A DNA stretch of 64,000 nucleotides from Alkalihalobacillus sp. CinArs1 (GCF_947387515.1 NZ_CANDOB010000001.1:62001-126000), one strand, 5' to 3'; counted from the stretch's first letter, positions 1 to 9,254 are shown. Made by a program: numbers and translations. The notes: generated by a model not told the origin, from the sequence alone.

Positions 1-408
1 ACCGATCTCAGCTGCTTCTTGGAATGGGATCGGTTCTTCGTACCAAGGTGTATTGATCATTCTTGGTCCATCATCATCTTCATATCCCTTTGCCCCTGGA
101 ACAGCATACCCTACACAGTCTACAAGCCTTACATTAACATCTAGTCCATCCTCGACATGAATTTGAATCGCATGGTTAGGTACAAATTTTGGTTCAGTGG
201 TCATAATCGTGCGTCCTGCAGCACTTTGTGGGAGTTCATCCTGTGCTCTTGCACGATCGGAGTCACTTTCCATATTCGGCAGTACGATTAACTCCATAAA
301 CTTTTTGATGAATGTTGATTTGCCTGTTCTAACAGAACCTACGACCCCCAGGTATATATCTCCTCCTGTACGCTCTGCGATATCTTTGAAGATATCCACT
401 CTCTCCAC
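1..408 (-). CDS. spoIVA: Stage IV sporulation protein A, N-terminal part (runs off the window)
   Basis: SpoIVA is the ATPase that polymerises on the forespore surface and forms the basement layer of the spore coat. Only the first 136 codons are present; the family is normally about 490 residues. The start is GTG at 408, seven bases after an AGGAGG at 416-421. A Walker A motif GSVRTGKS lies at residues 24-31, followed by the family segments ESDSDRARAQDELPQSAAGR and DCVGYAVPGAKGYEDDDGP. The gene is read from a SigE-like promoter at 483-510. The reading frame stays open to base 1, so it is cut by the window edge and not broken. Confidence 0.96.
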   Translation of the reverse strand, partial: MERVDIFKDIAERTGGDIYLGVVGSVRTGKSTFIKKFMELIVLPNMESDSDRARAQDELPQSAAGRTIMTTEPKFVPNHAIQIHVEDGLDVNVRLVDCVGYAVPGAKGYEDDDGPRMINTPWYEEPIPFQEAAEIG

Positions 409-482
409 GTGATCGCCTCCTGAATTCCACCTCATTGGATGGAATAATTCAATACTGACCGCAGACTTACTTGGACACTATC

Positions 483-510
483 ATTCTATGATGTTGTCCA
501 ATAAATATGA
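483..510 (-). promoter_or_regulatory. Putative SigE promoter of spoIVA
   Basis: On the minus strand a -35 TCATATT (504-510) is followed after 13 bases by a -10 CATAGAAT (483-490). Both fit the mother-cell SigE consensus, and spoIVA is a known SigE gene in B. subtilis. The spacer is at the short end of the normal range. Confidence 0.6.
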
Positions 511-578
511 CAAATCACAGTAAAAGCATTTGATTTACGAGAAACACCTTGCCTCCTCTATAAATCCTCCACATAAAA

Positions 579-623
579 AAGTCCCTCCTCTTTTTAATAG
601 TTGTATTGCTAAAGAGAAGGGAA
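579..623 (-). terminator. Terminator after yphF
   Basis: A 12-bp stem with one mismatch (TCCCTtCTCTTT / AAAGAGgAGGGA on the minus strand) is followed by a T-run. It lies just downstream of the yphF stop codon. Confidence 0.7.
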
Positions 624-628
624 AATAC

Positions 629-1348
629 CTATTTTGCTAAAAAAACAGCTTTACCATTTTCAATTGTATAGGGTACGGACGAAACTGGAACGTAGAAAGA
701 ATTAAAAGCTAATAAGTCCCTAATATCATCTCCTTCTTCAAAGGAATGATCGGGATTATTCGTAATCGCCTTGTTTAGATCGCTCCGATAATCCACATGT
801 ACGTTGCCTTTTTCATCGAGGAAAAAAGGAAGGTCATCGTTAGTGAAAGGGCTTTTAATCGTTGGTTCGGTGTCCAATCCTAGCTTTTCGTAATCGATAG
901 AGTATCGATCTTTTGCCAAAATGTCTTTGAACGGTGGATACTTATGGTTTCTTCGATAATCGTTGATTCTCATTTGTAAGTCTTTTACTTCTTCAACGAT
1001 AATTAAATCCAATATTCGAACCATCGGATCTTCTTCTACATTTATCAGTACGTATTGAAAGACTCCCCCATTTTCAAAAGAGTTTCCTGGTGGCTCTTGT
1101 AAATAAGCTGGTACTAGCTTTTTAAAGTCGATCGGATATTTTTGGTAGATAGGCGTACCTTGTTCCCTCGTTTTGATAGGAAGCACGGACTTATTATCTT
1201 GATATTGTTTGACAGCCGTCTGAACCGACTCGATTTGATCCGTATAGGGTATCCTATTTTCGCCTTTTCTACTTTCTGGATACAAACACCCAGAGAGAAT
1301 AAGTAAAAGGCTTGTCCATAAAAGAAGATTTAGTCCAAGTTTTTTCAT
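629..1348 (-). CDS. yphF: YphF-like lipoprotein
   Basis: This is a 239-residue predicted lipoprotein. The ATG at 1348 is chosen over the upstream 1429 start because it places a classic lipoprotein signal peptide at the N-terminus: basic MKK, a hydrophobic stretch, then the lipobox LSGC with Cys21. A GAAGGA sequence lies upstream. The remainder is a hydrophilic extracytoplasmic domain without recognised catalytic motifs. Position beside yphE and between spoIVA and gpsA matches B. subtilis yphF, whose function is unknown to me. The identification rests on synteny and architecture. Confidence 0.75.
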   Translation of the reverse strand: MKKLGLNLLLWTSLLLILSGCLYPESRKGENRIPYTDQIESVQTAVKQYQDNKSVLPIKTREQGTPIYQKYPIDFKKLVPAYLQEPPGNSFENGGVFQYVLINVEEDPMVRILDLIIVEEVKDLQMRINDYRRNHKYPPFKDILAKDRYSIDYEKLGLDTEPTIKSPFTNDDLPFFLDEKGNVHVDYRSDLNKAITNNPDHSFEEGDDIRDLLAFNSFYVPVSSVPYTIENGKAVFLAK

Positions 1349-1385
1349 TTTTTTCAGTCCTTCAACGTAATATTTCGAGAACTCC

Positions 1386-1583
1386 TCAGTCTGTTGGACC
1401 TGTAAAAACAACGAGGAGCATAAGAACACCCGAAGTGAACATGCATAAATAAGCGAAGGTTGACACGAGTACTTTTAATACTCCATTTAATTTAGCTCTA
1501 CTGAACATGATCGCGAGTACAGCGACGAACATCAACCCCATTGATGATAGCGCTACCCACATTTTTATTAATGCCGGTGACAT
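1386..1583 (-). CDS. yphE: YphE-like small membrane protein (DUF2768 type)
   Basis: This 65-residue protein has two hydrophobic segments, at about residues 8-26 and 37-60, separated by a short basic stretch around SRAKLNG. It therefore probably forms a membrane hairpin. The ATG at 1583 follows GGAGG with seven bases of spacing. It lies 37 bases upstream of yphF and probably shares its transcript, as in B. subtilis. Size, topology and place match YphE; no biochemical role is known to me. Confidence 0.75.
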   Translation of the reverse strand: MSPALIKMWVALSSMGLMFVAVLAIMFSRAKLNGVLKVLVSTFAYLCMFTSGVLMLLVVFTGPTD

Positions 1584-1692
1584 ATACGTTCCTCCAGTCT
1601 AATCTAACTGCTGCCCACCATTATATCAAAATTTAACCGATCAGTCCTAACCCCTTTCGATAAAATAGTGAACTCTTTATGTACCCACAAAT

Positions 1693-1727
1693 AAAAAGCT
1701 GAAGAAAGGGGCTTTTCCTCAGCTTTG
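1693..1727 (-). terminator. Terminator-like hairpin downstream of the spoVIF-like gene
   Basis: The arms AAAGCTGA and TCAGCTTT pair around a G-rich loop, followed on the minus strand by CTTTTTAT. It sits about 110 bases after the 1838 stop codon. Confidence 0.6.
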
Positions 1728-1837
1728 ACTATATGAATTTCATTGAAGTGTGCTTCTGCTCAATAATCGTTCTGTATCAGTATATGATGTTTCATCCATC
1801 CGGTATCGTTTAAACGCCTAAATTTCGTTTACTTTTC

Positions 1838-2089
1838 CTATTTTTGGCTGAATAACTTTGCAATGGAAGCGAAATCCAAAGGTATGTTTTTATTCACGAT
1901 GGCCTTTACGATCCGGTCTTCCTTTTCTTTAGATACCTGCACGTTGGCTACACGAGCAACGTTTGCAATTAGCCTTCGCACAGTTCGTTCATCTGAAAAG
2001 TCTGCGCCTTGGACCGAGTCAGCCAATTTAAATATGTCTTCTTTTTTTACATTGGTTTTCTTTTCAATATTATCAAACAAATCGCTCAC
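1838..2089 (-). CDS. SpoVIF-like stage VI sporulation protein F family
   Basis: This is an 83-residue acidic-basic helical protein with the family pattern near the N-terminus, a central SVQGADFSDERTVRRLI and a C-terminal IPLDFASIAKLF. It resembles B. subtilis SpoVIF (YjcC), a mother-cell protein needed for coat maturation and GerE-dependent expression. The GTG at 2089 lies seven bases after a GGAGGA. In B. subtilis spoVIF lies elsewhere, so this may be a paralogue or a relocated copy. Family membership is fairly secure; the exact role is inferred. Confidence 0.75.
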   Translation of the reverse strand: MSDLFDNIEKKTNVKKEDIFKLADSVQGADFSDERTVRRLIANVARVANVQVSKEKEDRIVKAIVNKNIPLDFASIAKLFSQK

Positions 2090-2174
2090 ACTGTTTCCTC
2101 CTTACCATTATGGTTCAACATAGTGTATGCAAGGAGGAATACTTCGTGCTTTCCCTATCTAAATTAATTGAAAG

Positions 2175-3227
2175 CTATTGTTTACGATTCAATTCGAATT
2201 TATCAGCCAGTAACGATGTGAGATCCTCTGTTTCATGAGTTCTTAATCTGCCCATAAGCTGATCTACGCCATCTTTTGGTTCAATATTATTGAAGAGCAC
2301 TTCATATAAGACGGATGTGATCGGCATCTCTACCTGCTGTTCCTTCGCAAGATGATAAGCAGCCTTAGTCGTTCGAACCCCTTCTACGACCATCCCCATG
2401 TTCTCAAGAACTTCATCGAGGCTATTGCCTTTACCTAATAAATTTCCTGCACGCCAGTTCCTACTGTGGGCACTCGTACATGTCACCACAAGGTCGCCGA
2501 TTCCTGTAAGACCCATAAATGTAAGTGGGTTCGCGCCCATCGAAGCTCCAAGTCTCGCAATTTCTGCTAAACCTCTTGTAATAAGAGCAGCTTTCGCATT
2601 GTCACCATAACCGAGTCCATCTGATAACCCAGCACCTAAAGCGATAATATTCTTAAGAGCTCCTCCTAGTTCAACACCAATGATGTCATCATTCGTGTAA
2701 ACACGAAAATTCGAATTAATAAAGAGGTCCTGCGCATATTCAGCTTCCTTGATATCCTTAGAAGAAACCGTAACGGTCGTCGGATGACGAAGACTAACTT
2801 CTTCAGCATGACTTGGTCCAGATAGCACTACGACCGATTTTCTGAGATTCTCTGGAATTTCTTCTTCGATTACTTGTGATATACGCATGAGTGACCCTGG
2901 TTCAATACCTTTACTCGCATGGATAATCGAAACAGGATCTGCGATTAACCCCTTTAACTCAGGTAACACGTCTCTTAATGCCTTCGTAGGCGTAACGAGT
3001 AATATCGCTTCCGCACCTTCCACACAATCAGCAAGGGACGTAGTAGCGTGTAGAGATGCAGGTAAAGTGATACCAGGCAAATATTTTTCATTCGTATGAT
3101 TTTCATTAATCTCTGTTGCTAAATCCTCTCGTCTAGCCCACATTTTTACGTTGTGGTTGTTATCTGCAAGAACGATCGCAAGCGCTGTCCCCCAGCTTCC
3201 TGCACCTATTACTGAAATCGTCGCCAT
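2175..3227 (-). CDS. gpsA: Glycerol-3-phosphate dehydrogenase [NAD(P)+]
   Basis: GpsA reduces dihydroxyacetone phosphate to sn-glycerol 3-phosphate, the backbone for phospholipids. The 350-residue protein opens with the Rossmann motif GAGSWGT (residues 8-14). It carries [20 protein letters not shown] and the catalytic-lysine segment [13 protein letters not shown] in the middle, then [14 protein letters not shown]. The length is normal for the family. A GAGGAGTGAG Shine-Dalgarno precedes ATG 3227. It ends an apparent der-plsY-gpsA phospholipid and GTPase cluster, with plsY only 13 bases upstream. Confidence 0.97.
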   Translation of the reverse strand: MATISVIGAGSWGTALAIVLADNNHNVKMWARREDLATEINENHTNEKYLPGITLPASLHATTSLADCVEGAEAILLVTPTKALRDVLPELKGLIADPVSIIHASKGIEPGSLMRISQVIEEEIPENLRKSVVVLSGPSHAEEVSLRHPTTVTVSSKDIKEAEYAQDLFINSNFRVYTNDDIIGVELGGALKNIIALGAGLSDGLGYGDNAKAALITRGLAEIARLGASMGANPLTFMGLTGIGDLVVTCTSAHSRNWRAGNLLGKGNSLDEVLENMGMVVEGVRTTKAAYHLAKEQQVEMPITSVLYEVLFNNIEPKDGVDQLMGRLRTHETEDLTSLLADKFELNRKQ

Positions 3228-3240
3228 TCTATCTCACTCC

Positions 3241-3840
3241 TCACTGCTCTACTTTTTGTCCAATCTTACTCTCATTTCCTGATAGAAGTCTCTTCACGTT
3301 TGTACGATGTCTAAATAGTGATAAGATCGCTACAAAAAACCCTAGAAGTACATACGATGCAGGATTACCACCGAGTAAGAAGATAAATGCCGGTGTTAAT
3401 ACAACAAAAATAAGTGATCCAAGTGACACATATCTCGTAATAAAAATAGCTATGATTGCAAGGATACCTGCATACAGTGCTGGTAAAAAGGCGATCGTAG
3501 CGAATACTCCAATCGTAGTCGCAACTCCTTTACCACCTCTAAACCCGAAGAATACCGGCCAATTATGACCGATAATCGCAGCGATACCAGCTAGGAAAGG
3601 CACGATGGGTTCCGCTGAAAACCAATAGCCTAACCAAACAGCGATAACGCCTTTTAGTACATCGAGTAATAGAACCACGACCGCAGGTACAGTGCCCAAA
3701 ACTCTGAGAGTGTTGGTAGCGCCTGCGTTCCCGCTTCCATGTTCTCTAATGTCTATCTTCTTCACAATTCGAGCGATTAAATAGCTGAAGCTAACTGATC
3801 CGAGAAGATAAGCAGCTACGCAAATCAGAATTGCGATCAT
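3241..3840 (-). CDS. plsY: Acyl-phosphate:glycerol-3-phosphate acyltransferase
   Basis: PlsY is an integral membrane enzyme that moves an acyl group from acyl-phosphate to glycerol 3-phosphate, the first step of phosphatidic acid synthesis. The 199-residue sequence is almost entirely membrane segments. It shows the three conserved cytoplasmic motifs: GSGNAGATN, GFRGGKGVAT and the C-terminal LFRHRTNVKRL. ATG 3840 follows GGGGGG. It sits directly before gpsA, which makes its substrate, so the two steps are coupled. Confidence 0.96.
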   Translation of the reverse strand: MIAILICVAAYLLGSVSFSYLIARIVKKIDIREHGSGNAGATNTLRVLGTVPAVVVLLLDVLKGVIAVWLGYWFSAEPIVPFLAGIAAIIGHNWPVFFGFRGGKGVATTIGVFATIAFLPALYAGILAIIAIFITRYVSLGSLIFVVLTPAFIFLLGGNPASYVLLGFFVAILSLFRHRTNVKRLLSGNESKIGQKVEQ

Positions 3841-3872
3841 CGAATTCCCCCCTCAAATGAGATGCTTAAACC

Positions 3873-5186
3873 TTATTCACTCTTCTTTCTCGCAAGAATG
3901 CGAAGCGGAGTTCCCTGGAAGCCAAACGTCTCTCGGATTCTATTTTCTAAAAAGCGTCGATATGAGAAATGAAGCAATTCAGGATCATTTACGAACAGTA
4001 CGATGGTAGGTGGCTTTACCGCAACTTGAGTCGCGTAGTTGATCTTTAGCCTTCTCCCCTTATCTGTTGGCGTTGGGTTCATCGCTACAGAATCCATGAT
4101 CAATTCGTTCAACACATTTGTTTTTACTCGAAGCGTGTGATTCTCTGCAACGGTATTGATAACAGGTAGTAATGTGTGAAGTCGCTGCTTCGTTTTTGCA
4201 GAAAGGAAAACGATCGGTGCATAGCTTAAATACAAGAAGTGATCTCGAATTTTTTGTTCAAAGTTACGCATCGTTTTATCGTCTTTTTCAACAGCATCCC
4301 ATTTGTTCACTACGATTACGACAGCTTTACCTGCTTCATGTGCATAGCCTGCTACTTTCTTATCCTGTTCGATGATTCCTTCTTCTCCATCGATGACAAC
4401 GAGAACAACGTCTGAACGTTCAATTCCTCTCATTGCGCGTAGCACACTGTATTTTTCTGTATTTTCGTAAATTTTTCCACGCTTTCGCATACCGGCTGTA
4501 TCGATGATGACGTAATCCTGTCCTTCTCTTGTAAAGGAAGAATCGATTGCATCCCTAGTTGTACCAGCTACATTACTAACGATGACCCTTTCTTCACCCA
4601 AAATGGCGTTAACAAGTGACGATTTACCAACGTTTGGACGACCGATAACAGAAAACTTGATGGTGTTCTCATCATATTCAACTTCACCTTCGTCAGGGAA
4701 GAATTTAAATACTTCATCTAGTAAGTCCCCAAGTCCTAGTCCGTGGGATCCTGAAATCGGGAATGGAGCACCTACTCCTAGTGAATAAAAATCATGAATC
4801 AACGCTTGTTGTTCAGGGTTGTCAATTTTATTGACTGCTAGCACGACGGGTTTCTTTGAGCGGTAGAGGATTTTTGCTACTTCCTCATCCGCATTCGAGA
4901 TGCCATCTCTACCATTTACCATAAAGATGATCACATCAGCTTCATCGATCGCGATTTCAGCTTGATATCGAATTTGTGAAAGAAATGGAGCATCTCCAAT
5001 TTCAATACCGCCTGTATCAATAATATGAAAATCACGGTTCAACCATTCTGCTGAACTATAAATACGATCTCTTGTTACTCCTGGTGTATCTTCGACAATT
5101 GAAATTCTTTCTCCTACAATACGATTAAATATAGTCGATTTACCAACGTTTGGACGACCGACAATTGCGACAACTGGCTTGGCCAA
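3873..5186 (-). CDS. der: Ribosome-associated GTPase Der (EngA)
   Basis: Der is an essential GTPase with two tandem G domains that helps assemble the 50S subunit. The 437-residue protein shows a first P-loop GRPNVGKS at residues 10-17 with DTPG and NKID, and a second GRPNVGKS near residue 190 with DTAG and NKWD. A C-terminal KH-like domain follows. The longest frame begins with GTG at 5195, but that codon directly abuts the AAAGGG ribosome site. TTG 5186 has normal spacing and gives the conserved N-terminus (M-A-K-P-V-V), so TTG is preferred. Confidence 0.95.
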   Translation of the reverse strand: MAKPVVAIVGRPNVGKSTIFNRIVGERISIVEDTPGVTRDRIYSSAEWLNRDFHIIDTGGIEIGDAPFLSQIRYQAEIAIDEADVIIFMVNGRDGISNADEEVAKILYRSKKPVVLAVNKIDNPEQQALIHDFYSLGVGAPFPISGSHGLGLGDLLDEVFKFFPDEGEVEYDENTIKFSVIGRPNVGKSSLVNAILGEERVIVSNVAGTTRDAIDSSFTREGQDYVIIDTAGMRKRGKIYENTEKYSVLRAMRGIERSDVVLVVIDGEEGIIEQDKKVAGYAHEAGKAVVIVVNKWDAVEKDDKTMRNFEQKIRDHFLYLSYAPIVFLSAKTKQRLHTLLPVINTVAENHTLRVKTNVLNELIMDSVAMNPTPTDKGRRLKINYATQVAVKPPTIVLFVNDPELLHFSYRRFLENRIRETFGFQGTPLRILARKKSE

Positions 5187-5267
5187 TATGTACACGCCCT
5201 TTCAAAATAAGTATCTATCTTAAGCTTACCTCTAGAAAGCCGTGGACAAACTTTCCAGTAGCTCATT

Positions 5268-5301
5268 GTAAAAAACCCTCCTTGACTAAGAAGGGTGTAG
5301 T
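5268..5301 (-). terminator. Terminator of the yphA-YIEGIA operon
   Basis: On the minus strand ACCCTTCTT pairs with AAGGAGGGT around a short loop and is followed by six T residues. It lies about 60 bases downstream of the last gene of the operon. Confidence 0.75.
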
Positions 5302-5359
5302 CTCTTGATAGCTTTTATATCTTATCAAAAAAGCAACCAATGAACAACAGAGTATCTAT

Positions 5360-5545
5360 CTAATGTTTGACGATAATATACACATCATTGCTCAACTTAT
5401 GGGCAATTCCGTCCAGGATCGCTTCCAATTCCGCGGCAACTTTATCCATTTCAGCTTTCGTGTCGCAAACGAACACATTCGCACCTACCGGAACTTTATG
5501 TACAGAATCCGTAATAGCAGCCAGTATCGCTTTTTCCAAGATCAC
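5360..5545 (-). CDS. Small partner protein of the YIEGIA membrane protein
   Basis: This is a 61-residue soluble protein with a short helical N-terminus and a C-terminal segment KLSNDVYIIVKH. Its GTG start (5545) overlaps the stop of the YIEGIA gene as GTGA, so translation is almost certainly coupled. Small proteins in this position are annotated as a 'capping complex subunit for YIEGIA' in related genomes. That name is recalled from database annotation, and the biochemical role is not visible in the sequence. It is expected to act with its neighbour during sporulation. Confidence 0.75.
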   Translation of the reverse strand: MILEKAILAAITDSVHKVPVGANVFVCDTKAEMDKVAAELEAILDGIAHKLSNDVYIIVKH

Positions 5546-6432
5546 GACTGATCACTTCCCTTCTCTTTCGTTTCAGTAGGCATACGAATAGCGTTTTCAA
5601 GGGTAGGCACTTGCGAAATGATTTTTTTTGCAAGTTCCACATTATTATTCTGAGGAAGGATGAATACGCCAATACGCCCATCATCAAGGTCACGTTTTAT
5701 TAATGGAACAAGTGCTGGCGTACCTGAGTCACGATAAACTCCTAGAGAAATTGCTAGATCGTGAAGAATGGCTTGTCTCTGTCCAAGATTTCCGATCGTC
5801 ATCCTAGCGTCAAAGTTTTTAGGACTAATTACAAATCCTAGTCCGTGTTTCAAAATTTCTTCCTGTCTTTCAGGTATCCCAATGTTCATAATATAAATAT
5901 TGTCTACATATAACCCTGCGCCTTCAAAAGAAAGTGTAGAATGTTCGATATATGCGATTTTACCTAGTTTACTTCCTGTCATATATTTTCTTGCTACTAG
6001 AAATGAAAGTACCGCCGCTACAAGAGACGCCCACACGTTTAAAGATAAATAAGCGAGCGACGTTACAAAAGAAATGAAGATCACTAAATAATTCCTACCT
6101 TCAAATGTAACGGCAATTCCTTCGATATATGACGCTCCTCTTGGTACCAACTCTAACGTATCCATTTCTGTTAACGTTTTTCTTTCCATATTCCTTACTT
6201 CTCTAAATTGCGAAGCCGCGAGTGTTAAGAAAGTGACCGCTGTAAATTCTTCTGACATGATTGAAGGCACTACTAATGCCCCGAGTGCAGCTGCAATAAA
6301 CCCTAATGCAAGATGAATGATCATCCCATGAGGATAAGTAGGATACTGACGATAATCGGTACGAAACATATAGATTCGAGATAACGTACCGATGATTACA
6401 CTAAACAAGATCGGAACCGTAAATTCATTCAT
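5542..6432 (-). CDS. YIEGIA-family sporulation membrane protein
   Basis: This 296-residue protein has several N-terminal membrane segments, the diagnostic SYIEGIAVTFEGRN stretch in the middle, further membrane helices and a soluble C-terminal half. ATG 6432 is chosen over an upstream 6507 start because it overlaps the yphA stop as ATGA, which implies coupled translation. The family corresponds to B. subtilis YphB at this locus and is restricted to spore formers, which suggests a role in the spore envelope. The actual activity is unknown to me. Confidence 0.85.
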   Translation of the reverse strand: MNEFTVPILFSVIIGTLSRIYMFRTDYRQYPTYPHGMIIHLALGFIAAALGALVVPSIMSEEFTAVTFLTLAASQFREVRNMERKTLTEMDTLELVPRGASYIEGIAVTFEGRNYLVIFISFVTSLAYLSLNVWASLVAAVLSFLVARKYMTGSKLGKIAYIEHSTLSFEGAGLYVDNIYIMNIGIPERQEEILKHGLGFVISPKNFDARMTIGNLGQRQAILHDLAISLGVYRDSGTPALVPLIKRDLDDGRIGVFILPQNNNVELAKKIISQVPTLENAIRMPTETKEKGSDQS

Positions 6433-7031
6433 GAATAACCACGTCTTTCTTGATGTTTTTTCATAACGTTCTCTAGGTGGCTCGTAAGCTGGACAAACCC
6501 TTCCCACATGAAGATGCCCGTAACAGATATCGCCATGATGTCTAAAGAGCTATACCTACCGATTACAGTTTGAATGCCCATCTGATAATAGATTACCGCC
6601 ATAATAAGTTCTCCTTGTACGATCGCAAGCATCAAAAGCGCGCACCTTTGTCCTGCTCCTTGTACCGTCAAATGGACGATAACAAACAGAGCAAGAGCGA
6701 TGGACCATGATGTGTATAGATAGCTAAACACTGGATCATATAGCGAAAAGAGTTCGATCGATGCGTAAGCTGCCATAAGCATCAATACGACTAGAGCAGC
6801 GTACAACTTCTTACTATGTAGTGTTTTCATTAACATAAAATAGCCGATCAACCAGCATAGAATCAATGCGCCGTTCACGTTATAAACCACGATTGGAATC
6901 TCCACATTTGCTGCACAAATCATGATCAAACATAAAACGACGATATTTTGGGTCGTTTGTGATGGTTTAACAAAGAAGACAAGAACGATGATAGCGATCC
7001 AACTTAACCAAATAAATAGTGCCCCATCCAA
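6429..7031 (-). CDS. yphA: YphA-like multi-pass membrane protein
   Basis: This is a 200-residue protein made of about six hydrophobic segments with no soluble domain, ending in a basic tail (KKHQERRGYS). The longest frame begins at GTG 7040, which overlaps the AAGGAG ribosome site. TTG 7031 has seven bases of spacing and is preferred. It is first in a three-gene operon with the YIEGIA protein and its small partner. Both downstream junctions are 4-base overlaps, so the three products are probably made in fixed ratio and act together in the spore membrane. Size and place match B. subtilis YphA. Confidence 0.75.
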   Translation of the reverse strand: MDGALFIWLSWIAIIVLVFFVKPSQTTQNIVVLCLIMICAANVEIPIVVYNVNGALILCWLIGYFMLMKTLHSKKLYAALVVLMLMAAYASIELFSLYDPVFSYLYTSWSIALALFVIVHLTVQGAGQRCALLMLAIVQGELIMAVIYYQMGIQTVIGRYSSLDIMAISVTGIFMWEGFVQLTSHLENVMKKHQERRGYS

Positions 7032-7150
7032 AGCAATCACTCCTTATTATGCTCAGTATGGGAAAAATTCTGCGTGATTAGACCAACAATTAAAAAATGT
7101 ATAACGTTTTCCCTTTTATTTCATGATAATAAAGCAAAGGAGGGATGATC

Positions 7151-7288
7151 TTGGGAAGAGATAGACAGGAGAAAAAACTAAAGAAATCGAAGCGTGTAGA
7201 GTCTGATCGTGATCAATCATTAGAATATAAAGGAGCTTCTACAATGGAAGGCCCTGATCACGCAAGAAGAAGAAACGGACAAAAATAA
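7151..7288 (+). CDS. ypzI: YpzI-like small protein
   Basis: This is a 45-residue, highly charged protein. The start is TTG 7151, seven bases after AAAGGAGG (7137-7143). The N-terminus MGRDRQEKKLKKS, the central RVESDRDQSLEYKGA and the C-terminal DHARRRN match the small YpzI family found next to ypfD in bacilli. It is one of few plus-strand genes and is convergent with the S1-like gene, sharing the hairpin at 7301-7330. No function is known to me. Confidence 0.8.
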   Translation: MGRDRQEKKLKKSKRVESDRDQSLEYKGASTMEGPDHARRRNGQK

Positions 7289-7300
7289 TATTCAACACAA

Positions 7301-7330
7301 AAAAAGCTCTCTGCTGCAGCAGAGAGCTTT
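7301..7330. terminator. Bidirectional terminator between ypzI and the S1 homologue
   Basis: A perfect palindrome pairs AAAGCTCTCTGCTG with CAGCAGAGAGCTTT. It lies in the 46 bases between two convergent genes and is flanked by an A-run on the left, so it can end the minus-strand transcript strongly and the plus-strand one more weakly. Confidence 0.85.
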
Positions 7331-7334
7331 ATCA

Positions 7335-8480
7335 TTATTTATACTTTTTCAGTTGATCACCGATCATATCTCCAAGAGAAAACGGGGAATTTCCATCTCC
7401 ATCTTTTTGATATTCTTCAACCTGGCTCGTCACCTGTTCTGCTTCTAGTACTTTAATACTAAGTGAGATGCGCTTCTCATTTAGATTTACATCTAGTACT
7501 TTAACTCGAACTTGTTCCCCTTCTGATAGTGCTTCATGAGGGGTACCAATGTGTTTGTTTGAAATCTCAGAAATGTGAACGAGTCCTTCTACTCCAGGTG
7601 CAACTTCAACAAATGCACCGAAGCTTACAAGACGTTTAACCGTACCTTCGATTTCATCTCCAGCTTTTACTTTGCCTTCGATTTCTTCCCAAGGTCCAGG
7701 CAGCGTTTCTTTAATGGATAGCGAGATACGTTCATTATCTCTATCCACTGATAGAATTTTAACGTTTACCTTTTGTCCTTCTGCTACAACTTCGGATGGG
7801 GTTTCAACACGGTGATGTGCCATCTGAGAGATATGCACAAGTCCATCTACTCCACCGATGTCTACAAAAGCACCAAAATCAGTAAGACGTTGAACAGTAC
7901 CTTCAACGATCTGTCCTGCTTGAAGAGAAGCCAGCGTTTCCTGCTTCTTCACATCCGCTTCTTGTTCTAGCACAGCGCGGTGTGAAAGAATGACTTTTGA
8001 TTTTTCAGGATCAAATTCAACGATCTTTACACTTAAGGTCTTGCCCTTATAATCTGCAAAATCTTCAACATAGTGGCGCTCGACAAGGGATGCAGGAATA
8101 AATCCACGCACTCCAAGGTCAACGACTAGTCCACCTTTAACAACGTCAGCAATCTCTACTTCGAAAGCCTCGCTGTTTTGATATTTTGCTTCGAGCTCAT
8201 CCCAAGCTTTGTCAGCTTCTACTGCTTTCTTTGAAAGCACTAGCTCGTCCTCAGATAATTTGATCACTTTCACTTCTATTTCATCGCCTTCTGAGAGTGC
8301 GTCGCTGACTTTTTCGACGTGAAGGCTTGACAGTTCGCTGATAGGCAGCACTCCATCAATTTTAAAACCCACATCCACCGATGCGTGTTTCTCTTCGACT
8401 TTGGAGATCTTTCCAGTCACCACATCTCCAACTTCGAATGATTTGAACTCAGTCATTTCCTGATTCATCTCTTCAACCAT
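7335..8480 (-). CDS. ypfD: Ribosomal protein S1 homologue (YpfD type)
   Basis: This 381-residue protein is built from four S1 RNA-binding repeats. Each shows the pattern G-x-V-x(3)-FGAFVD-hydrophobic-GLVHIS, clearest at the third and fourth copies (DFGAFVDIGGVDGLVHISQ and SFGAFVEVAPGVEGLVHIS). The Gram-positive protein is shorter than the six-domain enterobacterial S1. ATG 8480 lies seven bases after GGAGGAG; the longer TTG 8486 start abuts the ribosome site and is rejected. The neighbours plsC and cmk lie upstream, as is usual in Firmicutes. Confidence 0.93.
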   Translation of the reverse strand: MVEEMNQEMTEFKSFEVGDVVTGKISKVEEKHASVDVGFKIDGVLPISELSSLHVEKVSDALSEGDEIEVKVIKLSEDELVLSKKAVEADKAWDELEAKYQNSEAFEVEIADVVKGGLVVDLGVRGFIPASLVERHYVEDFADYKGKTLSVKIVEFDPEKSKVILSHRAVLEQEADVKKQETLASLQAGQIVEGTVQRLTDFGAFVDIGGVDGLVHISQMAHHRVETPSEVVAEGQKVNVKILSVDRDNERISLSIKETLPGPWEEIEGKVKAGDEIEGTVKRLVSFGAFVEVAPGVEGLVHISEISNKHIGTPHEALSEGEQVRVKVLDVNLNEKRISLSIKVLEAEQVTSQVEEYQKDGDGNSPFSLGDMIGDQLKKYK

Positions 8481-8668
8481 TGACAAACTCCTCCTTCAAT
8501 CCAAAAGAAATAGAACTTTTCAATAATATTTATAAAAGCCTTCCACTTACCATCAGCGAAAGAATTTTATGAAAAGTTAATCACCCTTTCCTTTAACTTT
8601 CACTAAAATCAGTCAATTTGTCAAGTGTCCTGCAACATTTATTTATTTTTTTTGAAAATAATGAAATG

Positions 8669-9250
8669 TTAACGGTTAGCATCAATTAGTTGTTGAATTT
8701 CTTTCATGATCGCCTGTGTAGCCTTCTTCGCTGCACCCTGTTCTTCACGGAGAGGTGATAGATCAACAGGTTTTCCATAGATGATCTTTAATTTCCCAAA
8801 CGGCTTGTAAGACCCCATGATTGCACAAGGTACGACTCTAACCTCTGGGCGAAGTGCGAAAAAACCAGCACCAGATAACCCTTCTCCAAGCTGACCAGTT
8901 TTGCTTCTTGTTCCTTCAGGAAACAATCCAACTACTCCACCATCTTTTAAAATGCCAATTCCACTTCGGAGAGCTTGTTTATCACTCATCCCTCTTTTCA
9001 CCGGAAAAGCGCCAACCTTATCGATCAACTTACCTAGCACAGGGATCGTAAATAGTTCCGACTTCGCCATAAAACGTACCTGTCGTGGGCACATCGCTCC
9101 AACTAGCGGTGGATCAAGGTTGTTAATATGATTTGAACAGAGTAGTATCCCCTTATCAGAAGGGATGTTTTCTTCTCCTACAACGGTTACTCTGTTAAAA
9201 AGTTTAAAATAGACTCTGAACAATCCTCTTCCCACATCATATAAGCTCAC
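8669..9250 (-). CDS. plsC: 1-acyl-sn-glycerol-3-phosphate acyltransferase
   Basis: PlsC adds the second acyl chain to lysophosphatidic acid at the inner membrane face. The 193-residue protein shows the four acyltransferase blocks: SNHINNLD (the H-x4-D catalytic pair) near residue 40, GAFPVKRG, LFPEGTRSKTG and VVPCAIMGS. GTG 9250 begins four bases after the cmk stop, so the two genes are cotranscribed and may be translationally linked. The ribosome site is weak. Length is normal for the family. Confidence 0.93.
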   Translation of the reverse strand: MSLYDVGRGLFRVYFKLFNRVTVVGEENIPSDKGILLCSNHINNLDPPLVGAMCPRQVRFMAKSELFTIPVLGKLIDKVGAFPVKRGMSDKQALRSGIGILKDGGVVGLFPEGTRSKTGQLGEGLSGAGFFALRPEVRVVPCAIMGSYKPFGKLKIIYGKPVDLSPLREEQGAAKKATQAIMKEIQQLIDANR

Positions 9251-9254
9251 TGGT

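Noticed and set aside
197-412. Plus-strand frame of 71 codons at the left edge
   Set aside because: It is antisense to spoIVA, whose coding sequence is certain there.
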